A DNA stretch of 64,000 bases, taken from NCBI GenBank assembly GCA_050008575.1, contig JBEKMJ010000006.1:1-64000 (forward strand). The letters are read 5' to 3'. A program made the position numbers and the translations under genes. The notes below the pieces were generated by a model. It was not told the origin of the DNA and made no database searches. It worked only from the letters and a program-made list of their open reading frames with translations. Position 1 is the first letter of the stretch. Each line of letters begins with the position of its first letter. Shown piece after piece: positions 43,939 to 51,373 of the stretch. The DNA is from Bog-159 sp050008575 (GTDB taxonomy: Bacteria; Acidobacteriota; Terriglobia; Bryobacterales; Bryobacteraceae).

Positions 43939-45288
43939 CTACTTCCCATGCAGAAAAGCTTCCAGCCGCACGATCGCGGTTTCCGCGTGGTGCGCGCCAT
44001 CCTCCATCGACGCCACCAGGCGCTGGCCTATTTCCTTGAAAGCGGCTTCCGTGCGGCCGGCCGCATCGGCGATCTTGGTCTCCAGGAACCGGCTGAATGC
44101 CACCAGCGCGTTCTGGTTGGCGTTTAGCCCGGGCGCCGGCTCGCCAGGCGTCAATTCGGGGGCCGGAAGCGGACCCGGCGTGTCCCCCCTTGGCGACTGC
44201 CGTGCGAGCAGGTATGGGCCGATGCTACGCGCACTCGCCACCCGCGCGCCGAGCGGGCCGAGGGACCACTTGTCGGTCGCGTACTTGAGCAGGCTGGTAT
44301 GGTCGAAGGTGTCGTGGATGACCTGGCGGTCGAGCCATGGAGAGATCAGCACGGCCGGGACGCGCGGGCCGTACCGATTGAATGCGAACTCCTGGGTATT
44401 GGAGTCCGGCGGTATCGCCGGCGGCGGATCGACGTGGTCGTAGAATCCGCCATGCTCATCGTAGAGCAGCACCAGCAAAGTCTTCTGCCACAATTCGCCG
44501 TTTTGCCAGATCGCGTTATAGACGTTCGCAATGAGCGCTTCTCCGGCCAGAATATCCGAGGGCGGATGCTGGTCGTTCTGACTCGCGCCGAAATAAGTCG
44601 GCTCGATAAATGCGTAGTGCGGAAACTTGTCCGCCGGTCCATTGGCCGCCTCCAGGAACTCTTGCATGCGATGGTAGCGGCCGGGGTAAAGCCACTGCCT
44701 GGTCATGACGATGGATTGCGGAAAATCGCCGTAGTAGATTCCCCAATCGATATTCCGCTCGGAGAGCCGCTCATACACGGTCGGCTGGTCGTAGATATGC
44801 AGGTTCGGATGGAAGACGCCGTTCGGCATTTTGACGTGGCCGAGGGAGGTGCCGCTGTGGACAAAAAACCGGTTCGGCCAGGTCGGTCCGGGGAGCGACG
44901 AAAACCAATGGTCGCACACCGCGAACGAATCGGCCAACGCATGCAGGACGCCGAGGAATCCGTGCGCATAATAGCCCATGATCCCGGCCCGTTGCGGGGG
45001 CTGTGTCTGCGGATACTGTTGGGCGAAATCGGAGACGAAACCTTGGCATGGGCCGGCGATTTGCCGGAGCACATCGTCCAACTCATGCTCGGGATCCGGA
45101 TTCATGCTCCGTTCGGTGGTGGCCGACTCGAAGACCGGATTGGGCACGGGAAAATCGGGGTTCGAGCGCGGGTTGGATAGGTCCACTCCTTCTACGCCCG
45201 GGATGGTCCCCAGCATGCGGTCGAAGGAGTTGTTTTCCAGCATCAGTACGACAATATGTTCAATGGGGTCGGCATTGCCCGGCGTCAT
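43939..45288 (-). CDS. Phosphoesterase, phospholipase C/acid phosphatase family
   Basis: 449 residues. Starts near EHIVVLMLENNSFDRMLG, the metal-binding and nucleophile region of the bacterial non-toxic phospholipase C/AcpA superfamily (Glu-Asn-x-Ser). Further motifs: HALADSFAVCDHWFSSLPGP, VLLYDEHGGFYDHVDPPP and FDHTSLLKYATDKW, with His/Asp metal ligands. No signal peptide at this start, although members are usually exported; an upstream start was not found. Likely a phosphodiesterase acting on phospholipids or phosphate esters, with substrate unknown. The C-terminal 90 residues are helical. Confidence 0.85.
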   Translation of the reverse strand: MTPGNADPIEHIVVLMLENNSFDRMLGTIPGVEGVDLSNPRSNPDFPVPNPVFESATTERSMNPDPEHELDDVLRQIAGPCQGFVSDFAQQYPQTQPPQRAGIMGYYAHGFLGVLHALADSFAVCDHWFSSLPGPTWPNRFFVHSGTSLGHVKMPNGVFHPNLHIYDQPTVYERLSERNIDWGIYYGDFPQSIVMTRQWLYPGRYHRMQEFLEAANGPADKFPHYAFIEPTYFGASQNDQHPPSDILAGEALIANVYNAIWQNGELWQKTLLVLLYDEHGGFYDHVDPPPAIPPDSNTQEFAFNRYGPRVPAVLISPWLDRQVIHDTFDHTSLLKYATDKWSLGPLGARVASARSIGPYLLARQSPRGDTPGPLPAPELTPGEPAPGLNANQNALVAFSRFLETKIADAAGRTEAAFKEIGQRLVASMEDGAHHAETAIVRLEAFLHGK

Positions 45289-45894
45289 CGTGGATGGCCT
45301 CCTCTGACATCGTCCCAGCGACTATACCAATAATTCCTGGATGTTTGTTTTTTATCGGCGTTCATCGGCGGCCAATATCGGGTTTTGATTTTCGGGCTGG
45401 ACCGCAGGAAAGGCATTTGGCCGCAGATGAACGCAGATAAACGCAAATAAGACCGGTCGATGTTAACTAACTCTGTCGGCTGTGACATCATCCCAGCAAC
45501 TATACACAAGAATTTCCAGGATGTAAATGAATTGGGGGTGGCTTCGGGTGAAGTGATCCGTGACCGGGTGATTCAGGTCGGCTGTTCCCCGCGCTTTGTG
45601 GCATCGAACTTTCACATTCTGCGGTTAACAACACCCCGTGGTTAACGGGGCCGCCGTATTTTGGGGATTGGGCGGCATAGCCGGAAAGGATGCTGGCAAC
45701 GGCCTCGATTTGAGGATCTCGATGGCCGTTTCCGGCACCCTGGCAGCCTATTGTCCGTCTCCGCTGCATGGTTCTTCGCAGAGATCCGCGATACTTCTTT
45801 CATCTAAAGGTTCGCGTTTTCAACAGTAGCGACGTTTACAAACATTTGCAGTCCGGCGTGGCAGGGTAGCGTCCAATGAACTGGAGGTAGAGAG
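45289..45894. other. Gene-free stretch with dispersed repeat
   Basis: Two partly similar copies of CCCAGCAACTATAC-like sequence (about 45310 and 45487) and the dispersed repeat at 45345-45450. No frame here looks like a gene. The last 60 bases hold the ribosome site of the next gene. Confidence 0.4.
45345..45450. repeat. Dispersed repeat, inverted copy of 24300-24405
   Basis: TATCGGCGTTCATCGGCGGC, then a TTTTGATTTTCGGGC block and the related CCGCAGATGAACGCAGATAA. The same core occurs inverted at 24300-24405. Confidence 0.7.
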
Positions 45895-46269
45895 ATGTTG
45901 AAAAAGGTTGGACTTGCAACTCTGGCGCTGGCAGGGCTGATGGCGTTCACCGGCCCGAAGGCCGATGCGGCCGTACGGATCGGAGTCGGGGTTGGAGTGC
46001 CGGCTTACACTTACCCGTACGCGACCCCGTATGCTTACCCTTATCGTTATCCGTACCAGGCTTACGGCCCTTACGCTTATAGTTATCCCTACGTCGGCCC
46101 CACGATAGGGCTTGGCTTCGGCTATGGAGGCTGGGGCTACGGCGGCTATGGTTATCGGGGTGGCGGAGTATATCGCGGCGGTGGGGTGTATCGTGGCGGC
46201 GGCTATGTGGGTGGAGGTTTTCACGGAGGCGGTTTCCATGCTGGAGGCCACGCCGGAGGGCGGCGGTAG
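45895..46269 (+). CDS. Exported Tyr/Pro/Gly-rich protein
   Basis: 124 residues, GGAGGTAGAGAG upstream. Signal peptide GLATLALAGLMAFTGPKADA. The first half of the mature part is a run of Tyr-Pro and Tyr-Ala pairs (AYTYPYATPYAYPYRYPY), the second Gly/Tyr repeats (GGWGYGGYGYRGG), then GGGVYRGGG twice, and a Gly/His end (HGGGFHAGGHAGG). Low-complexity surface protein that could be structural, bind metals by the His tail, or be cross-linked by its tyrosines. No domain recognised. Confidence 0.75.
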   Translation: MLKKVGLATLALAGLMAFTGPKADAAVRIGVGVGVPAYTYPYATPYAYPYRYPYQAYGPYAYSYPYVGPTIGLGFGYGGWGYGGYGYRGGGVYRGGGVYRGGGYVGGGFHGGGFHAGGHAGGRR

Positions 46270-46315
46270 TCTGCCTAGCAGGGGGCGGCGCCATCCGCCG
46301 CCAGCCCGCGGGCCA

Positions 46316-46492
46316 TCAAAACCACTCGCTCCGATAGGCCACCCACCAGCTTATGCAGAATATTGGAATGGTGGCGCCCAGCGCCCACCAAATCGGCAAC
46401 GCGAAATCGGCGATTAGCCCAAGGAAGATGAAAGTGACCCAGAAAATCTTTCGCTGCATTGGATTTGGCTCGGGTGGTGCTTGTCTCAGCAT
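46316..46492 (-). CDS. Small membrane protein, 58 residues
   Basis: From the ATG at 46492: 58 residues with two hydrophobic segments (about 17-33 and 36-52; WVTFIFLGLIADFALPIWWA and IPIFCISWWVAYRSEWF). The Trp-rich end resembles short membrane proteins of Acidobacteria that I cannot name. An ATG 11 codons later is also possible. No clear ribosome site. Confidence 0.55.
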   Translation of the reverse strand: MLRQAPPEPNPMQRKIFWVTFIFLGLIADFALPIWWALGATIPIFCISWWVAYRSEWF

Positions 46493-46751
46493 AGCGCCGC
46501 CCACGCCGCCGTACCTGTGGGATCGCGGTTGAACATTCGAGAGGTACCTGGATGAACCCGTGCGCCGGCCAGCGTCTCGCCGGCCATCCGCCCGCCGCGC
46601 TAGGGCGGGCGTGGTCATCGCTGCGAGGAGTGTGCGCGCCGGAACGATGGTGGGAGATGCGTGGAGCACTCGACCTGCCGGCCGAAGTTGGGCGAGCCCT
46701 TGCCGAGTGAAGCTAGCGCATCGCGGGCCGCGGGCTGATAGCATCGAAGGG

Positions 46752-48095
46752 ATGCGAGACCTGTTGAACCAGACGGCGGAGATAGCCGCGCGCTACCTGG
46801 AGAGTTTGGACGAACGTGGCGTAGCACCGACCCCGGAGGCACTGGCGCGGCTGGTGGAACTGGACCAACCGCTGCAGGAGGACCCGCGGAACGCGGCGGC
46901 CGTTCTTGAGACGCTTGATCGCATCGGTTCGCCGGCGACCATGGGGATGGCTGGACGGCGATACTTCGGCTTCGTCATCGGTGGCTCGCTGCCAGCGGCG
47001 CTAGCGGCGAACTGGCTGGCCGGCGCTTGGGACCAAAACCCAGGACTGTTCGCCGCGTCGCCCATCGGGACCGTGCTGGAGGAGGTCTCGCTGCGCTGGC
47101 TGCTAGACGTGCTGCAGTTGCCGGCCGAATCGGGTGGGGCGTTCGTGACCGGCGCGACCGTGGCGAACTTCACGGCGCTGGCAGCCGCCCGGCACGCCGT
47201 ATTGCAGCGCTTCGGATGGGACGTGGAGTCCGACGGGCTGTTCGGCGCGCCGCCGGTGACGGTGGTGGTGGGAGGCGAGGCCCATCCATCGGTCATCAAA
47301 GCGCTGGGGATGCTCGGCTTGGGGCGCTCGCGCGTGGTCCGGGTGCCGGTGGACGGCCAGGGACGGATGCGCGCCGAGGAGATGGCGCCGCTCGGCGGAC
47401 CGGCGATCGTGTGCCTGCAGGCCGGCAACGTGAATACGGGCGCATTCGACCCTGCCGCGGAAATCTGTGCGCGCGCCCACGCCGGCGGCGCATGGGTGCA
47501 CGTTGACGGCGCCTTCGGCCTTTGGGCAGCGGCGAGTCGCCGATATGCACACCTCGTGGAGGGCGTAGCGGGCGCTGACTCATGGGCAACCGACGCGCAC
47601 AAGTGGCTAAATGTACCTTACGACAGCGGCCTAGCATTTGTCCGCGACTCTGTGGCGCTGAAGCGGGCCATGTCGCTGACCGCGGCGTATCTGCCGCAGG
47701 GCGGGCATCGCGAGCCTTCGCAATACACTCCGGAGCTTTCCCGGCGGGCACGCGGCGTCGAGATCTGGGCGGCGTTGTGCTCTTTAGGCCGGAACGGGCT
47801 AAGCGATCTGATCGAGCGGAACTGTCGCCTAGCGCACCGTTTCGCAGTCGAGTTGCAGGGCGTTGGCGGAGAAATTCTGAATGAAGTGGTGCTCAACCAA
47901 GTTTTGGTCTCTTTCGGCGACGCCGCCCGAACCCGGCTGGTGATCGAGCGAGTGCAGCAAGACGGCACCTGTTGGTGCGGCCCCACGGAGTGGCAAGGCC
48001 GTACGGCGATGCGCATCAGTGTATCTTCATGGGCGACGCGGGATGAAGACGTGGACCGCAGCGTGGCAGCAATTCTGCGGGCGGCAAGAGATTAG
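46752..48095 (+). CDS. PLP-dependent decarboxylase/aminotransferase-fold enzyme
   Basis: 447 residues from the ATG at 46752; the longer frame upstream is Arg/Pro-rich and not protein-like. Fold-type I PLP enzyme of the group II decarboxylase (glutamate/aromatic-amino-acid decarboxylase) superfamily: Schiff-base Lys284 in WATDAHKWLN, Asp/His pair in WVHVDGAFGL, GGSLPAALAANWLAGAWDQN and FVTGATVANFTALAAAR. Many members decarboxylate Tyr, Trp, Glu or related acids; the substrate cannot be told. Cytoplasmic. Confidence 0.88.
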   Translation: MRDLLNQTAEIAARYLESLDERGVAPTPEALARLVELDQPLQEDPRNAAAVLETLDRIGSPATMGMAGRRYFGFVIGGSLPAALAANWLAGAWDQNPGLFAASPIGTVLEEVSLRWLLDVLQLPAESGGAFVTGATVANFTALAAARHAVLQRFGWDVESDGLFGAPPVTVVVGGEAHPSVIKALGMLGLGRSRVVRVPVDGQGRMRAEEMAPLGGPAIVCLQAGNVNTGAFDPAAEICARAHAGGAWVHVDGAFGLWAAASRRYAHLVEGVAGADSWATDAHKWLNVPYDSGLAFVRDSVALKRAMSLTAAYLPQGGHREPSQYTPELSRRARGVEIWAALCSLGRNGLSDLIERNCRLAHRFAVELQGVGGEILNEVVLNQVLVSFGDAARTRLVIERVQQDGTCWCGPTEWQGRTAMRISVSSWATRDEDVDRSVAAILRAARD

Positions 48096-48226
48096 TCCCT
48101 AGGGAGGAGATACGAGGCACCGCGGCCGGCGTCGGCCCGATGGCCATCGCCGCCGGTCATCGCGCCGCGCCAAAGTGCCGCCCATGCCGCGCTGCGGGCT
48201 GCGCCGGTCCGAGCGGCGCTTGCGAT

Positions 48227-48469
48227 TCAGTTCGCAGAGCCGTAGCCCAGTTGCGCTGCGCCCAGGAGCAGGCGCCTGGTGCCCAAGTAGGCCCGGTGGG
48301 CGTCATTCTCGACAATCCCCTGAGACAGCAGCGCGAAGCGCTCTCTGAAGGTCAGTGGTTCCGCAGTGCATTCCGCCAACATTGTGGATGTCTTCTCAAC
48401 CTGAACAAAGTAGGTTTGCATAGCAGTTACGCAGTCTGCATGCATCTCCAAGAATTCCGCACGGTTCAT
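48227..48469 (-). CDS. Small 80-aa protein, paralogue B of an unnamed family
   Basis: 80 residues from the ATG at 48469 with GAAGGGCGG about ten bases upstream; the long frame before it is poor. Starts MNRAEFLEMHADCVTAMQTY and ends QLGYGSAN. It is the same length as, and clearly related to, the product of 13174-13416 (EF-E-HA-C, ENDAH-AYL--R--LL-A---GY). Helical, soluble, function unknown. It lies between the PLP enzyme and a truncated kinase gene. Confidence 0.65.
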   Translation of the reverse strand: MNRAEFLEMHADCVTAMQTYFVQVEKTSTMLAECTAEPLTFRERFALLSQGIVENDAHRAYLGTRRLLLGAAQLGYGSAN

Positions 48470-48862
48470 TCGATGCCGCCCTTCGATTGGCATCCCGATT
48501 ATACCTTTTGCCCACGAACGCCGCACAAACAGGAAGGCTCCGGTCTTGGACATCGTCCCGCTGCCGAATCGCGTCGCCCATCCGCCCGCTGGCGGGTCGC
48601 GGCGAAGGATGACCTCCCGGCGCTCTCTTTTGTTATGAAAAAAGGCTTTTCTCATCTGTTTGCCCGTTGAATCTATACTATACAAGCATGGCGCATTCCA
48701 CTCAGCGATGCCAGCTCGGGGGTAGTGATGTCATAGGACCGCACTACCAGTTGGGGGTGCTGGCAGTGCTATTTCTTGTGCGCTTAGCCGCTGGAGGGTG
48801 CCAGAAAACATACTGACGCACAATCCCGAGGCGGAGTAGCTTCTGCAAAGAAGACGCTTACC

Positions 48863-49351
48863 ATGGTAAACGCACACGCTTGCCAAATCATCGGCACGCC
48901 GATGTTGATACCGCTCGCGCTTGCGGCCAGAGGCCAGGCGCAGCCTCGCCAGGAGGGCCACACGAGGGTCCTTACACAGGTGGCTGAAGTACGGTCCCTT
49001 ACGGCGACCCAGGCCAGCCAGCCGTATCCCATCCATTTGAAGGGAGTCATCACCTACCACTCGCCGGAATACCTGGTAACGTTCTTCCAGGATCGGACGG
49101 CTGGAATTTTTCTCTTTCCAAGCGCCGATTCGGGGATCGCCGTTGGTGACTTGGTGCGAGAATCCAAGTGGTTGGACATGCAAGCCCGCCCTCACCGTGG
49201 TTGTGCAATGGAAGCCGGGACAAGCCCCAGCAGAACCATGAAAACCAGGATCTCCGAGTGCCTCGGTTGGCGTAGATCTTCAACCAGGCGGGCAAATTGC
49301 CTTTTGACAACTGGTGTAGAACTACAGTTTTCCAATATACTGACGAACTAG
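48863..49351 (+). pseudogene. N-terminal fragment of an exported sensor kinase
   Basis: Reads LTQVAEVRSLTATQASQPYP, IHLKGVITYHSPEYLVTFFQ and TAGIFLFPSADSGIAVGDLV: the OB-fold-like extracellular domain (xxVRxLxxxxAxxxYPVxLxGVVTYxxP, FVQDxTxGIFV) that starts large Acidobacterial sensor kinases. After about 49160 the sequence is unrelated, and the expected membrane helix and kinase are absent. A signal peptide seems partly missing. The stretch 48470-48862 before it holds no gene. Confidence 0.6.
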
Positions 49352-49421
49352 TGGGAGCGTCTTCGGACGAACGGCAAATCCGAGGTTATGATCGACTGCC
49401 GTTGGGCGGAAGCGAGGGCCG

Positions 49422-50654
49422 ATGAAGCGTGTAGTCTTCGTGGATGACGAACAAACGGTCCTTGACAGTCTGAAACTCGTGTTCTATCCGCTGCGGCATG
49501 AGTGGCAGATGGCTTTCGCCACCAGTGGCCGCCAAGCATTGGATCTGCTGGACCAATCCGACTGCGATGTCCTGGTCACGGACTTGCGGATGCCCGGGAT
49601 GAGCGGACTCGAATTGCTGGCGAGGGTGGTGAACCTGCATCCCCGGGTCGTACGGATGGTCCTGTCCGACAACGCAGATCAGGAGATCGCCGCGCGTTCG
49701 GCCAGTCTGGCCCATTATTTTCTGGTGAAGCCATGTGATGCCGCGACACTCCGAGCTGCGATCGAGCGTGCCTTCAGTCTGAGGACTGTGCTCGATGCTC
49801 CGGCGATGAGGCAACTGGTCTCGGGTCTACGGACCTTACCCTCAGTACCATCGGTGTATCTGCGGTTGATGGAGGTATTCGGGTCTCCCGACGTATCGCC
49901 CAAGGAGATTGCAGAGGTTATCGGCCAGGATATGATCATGACTGCCAAAGTTCTGCAGTTGGTGAATTCGGCGTGTTTCGGAATTAAGCGGCAGATCGCC
50001 AATCCAACCCAGGCGGTGATCTACCTGGGTGCGGAGATCGTGCGGCAGCTCGTGCTGGTGGCCTCGACATTTAGCGCATTCCACCAGCCGAGCGTGCGCC
50101 GTTTTTCCATTCAGCGGCTGCAGGATCACAGCCTGGCAGTCGGCGGCCTGGCGCGGCGCATTGCGCAGTCGCTGGACCTCTCAGCGGCGGCGGTGGATTA
50201 TGCTTTCGTGGGCGGGTTGCTGCACGACGTCGGCAAGCTGCTGCTGGCGTGCAATTACCCGGAGAAGTACGACGAAGCGCTACGTCATGCCAGCGAAGAG
50301 CGCATTCCCGATAGCGTGGCGGAAGTGCAAGCCTTTGGAACCACGCACGCGGAAGTCGGCACATACCTGTTGTGGTCTTGGGCGCTCCCCGATCCCGTCG
50401 CTGAAGTCGTTCTTCGGCACCATGAATTTCCAACCGATCCAGCGTGCGTGTCGAACCCCGCGGTTGCGGTTCACGTGGCCGACGCCTTGGTCAATGGCGG
50501 ATTAGACGAAGCCAAAGTGGTGTGTCTCACTCAGGTCGGCCTCGGTGGCAAGCTGGCTGGTTGGCAACAACTGACCGGGACAGCGGGGCGCGGAAAGCAG
50601 TCGCATGTCGAAGCGCATCCTTTTTGGAGACGACCATCTTCGGCTCTGGCGTAG
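49422..50654 (+). CDS. Response regulator with HDOD domain
   Basis: 410 residues, GAGGG upstream. N-terminal receiver (about 3-120): VDDEQ pocket, phospho-acceptor Asp in VLVTDLRMPGMSGLELL, Lys in LVKPCD. C-terminal HDOD domain (about 130-380): VIGQDMIMTAKVLQLVNSAC, IANPTQAVIYLGAEIVRQL and FVGGLLHDVGKLLLAC; HDOD is related to HD-type phosphohydrolases and is found in signalling regulators. The last 30 residues differ from the usual family end and overlap an antisense gene fragment at 50531, so the natural C-terminus may be altered. Confidence 0.88.
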   Translation: MKRVVFVDDEQTVLDSLKLVFYPLRHEWQMAFATSGRQALDLLDQSDCDVLVTDLRMPGMSGLELLARVVNLHPRVVRMVLSDNADQEIAARSASLAHYFLVKPCDAATLRAAIERAFSLRTVLDAPAMRQLVSGLRTLPSVPSVYLRLMEVFGSPDVSPKEIAEVIGQDMIMTAKVLQLVNSACFGIKRQIANPTQAVIYLGAEIVRQLVLVASTFSAFHQPSVRRFSIQRLQDHSLAVGGLARRIAQSLDLSAAAVDYAFVGGLLHDVGKLLLACNYPEKYDEALRHASEERIPDSVAEVQAFGTTHAEVGTYLLWSWALPDPVAEVVLRHHEFPTDPACVSNPAVAVHVADALVNGGLDEAKVVCLTQVGLGGKLAGWQQLTGTAGRGKQSHVEAHPFWRRPSSALA

Positions 50655-50860
50655 TTGCCGCTCCATTCGCCCTCCATGCCGTTCTTCGCGCACGGAATTC
50701 TCCAATTCTCGACGTGAGGTACGGCTATGTCCTCCGTCCCGACGTAGTAGAGGTTGTCCATGATGCGATACACCGGGAAGGGGCTGTTTCCCTCGTGTGG
50801 CGTTTGTGCGAAAGCGGCGGAGGCCATTGCGAGGGCGAGAAGGAGGCGGAAGCGGTTCAC
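50531..50860 (-). pseudogene. N-terminal fragment of a metallo-beta-lactamase-fold protein
   Basis: Signal peptide MNRFRLLLALAMASAAFAQ, then FPVYRIMDNLYYVGTEDIA, the start of class B3-like metallo-hydrolases (xPFRPYxIFGNxYYVGT). The frame then leaves the family (about 50730) and the HxHxDH motif is not reached, so only the first 45 residues are genuine. It is antisense to the end of the HDOD gene. Confidence 0.5.
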
Positions 50861-50912
50861 GATTAATTATAGGGGAGCGGACCGGTGGAGCTGGGGCGCA
50901 ACGACTACCGGT

Positions 50913-51284
50913 TTAGCCGGGTTGCCCGGCGCGCAGCGCTCGTCCCCGCAGCAGCAAATCGAAGAGCGGCAGGAGGTTGCTTTTCAGTATGTAAGCGCAG
51001 CACCCGGCAGCCGCCGCAAGTTGGCGCAGATGTACATTGTCGAAGGCAGTAACAATCACGACGTGTGCCTGCGGATCCGCCGCCAGGATCGCACGCGTGG
51101 CGGCTATGCCGTCCATCCCGGGAAGCTGGAGATCCATAAGCACATAATCCGCGGGACGGTCCCGGTACGCGGCAATGGCGCTGCCGGCGTCGGCGCATTC
51201 GCGAATCTCTTCCGCGTAGCCAGCTACCAGGTTTCCAATCATCCGTCGCATCGGCTCGTGGTCTTCCACGATCAGGATAGTCAT
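50913..51284 (-). CDS. Single-domain response regulator
   Basis: 123 residues from the ATG at 51284: a receiver domain only, with VEDHE pocket, phospho-acceptor Asp in YVLMDLQLPGMDG, Thr in VIVTAFD and Lys in YILKSN. The family resembles NarL-type receivers but the DNA-binding part is absent. It lies about 90 bases after the 858-aa gene on the same strand. Confidence 0.85.
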   Translation of the reverse strand: MTILIVEDHEPMRRMIGNLVAGYAEEIRECADAGSAIAAYRDRPADYVLMDLQLPGMDGIAATRAILAADPQAHVVIVTAFDNVHLRQLAAAAGCCAYILKSNLLPLFDLLLRGRALRAGQPG

Positions 51285-51373
51285 AACGGGTTTCGCCGGC
51301 GCCCTGAGCAAGCGGCCGCTTGGCCGCATCGCTGCGCTGCGTTGCGCGGCCGCTTGCGTCGGGCGTTTCCGGC

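Noticed and set aside
46560..46751. Upstream extension of the PLP enzyme
   Set aside because: Arg/Ala/Pro-rich, no family match; the ATG at 46752 gives the expected start.
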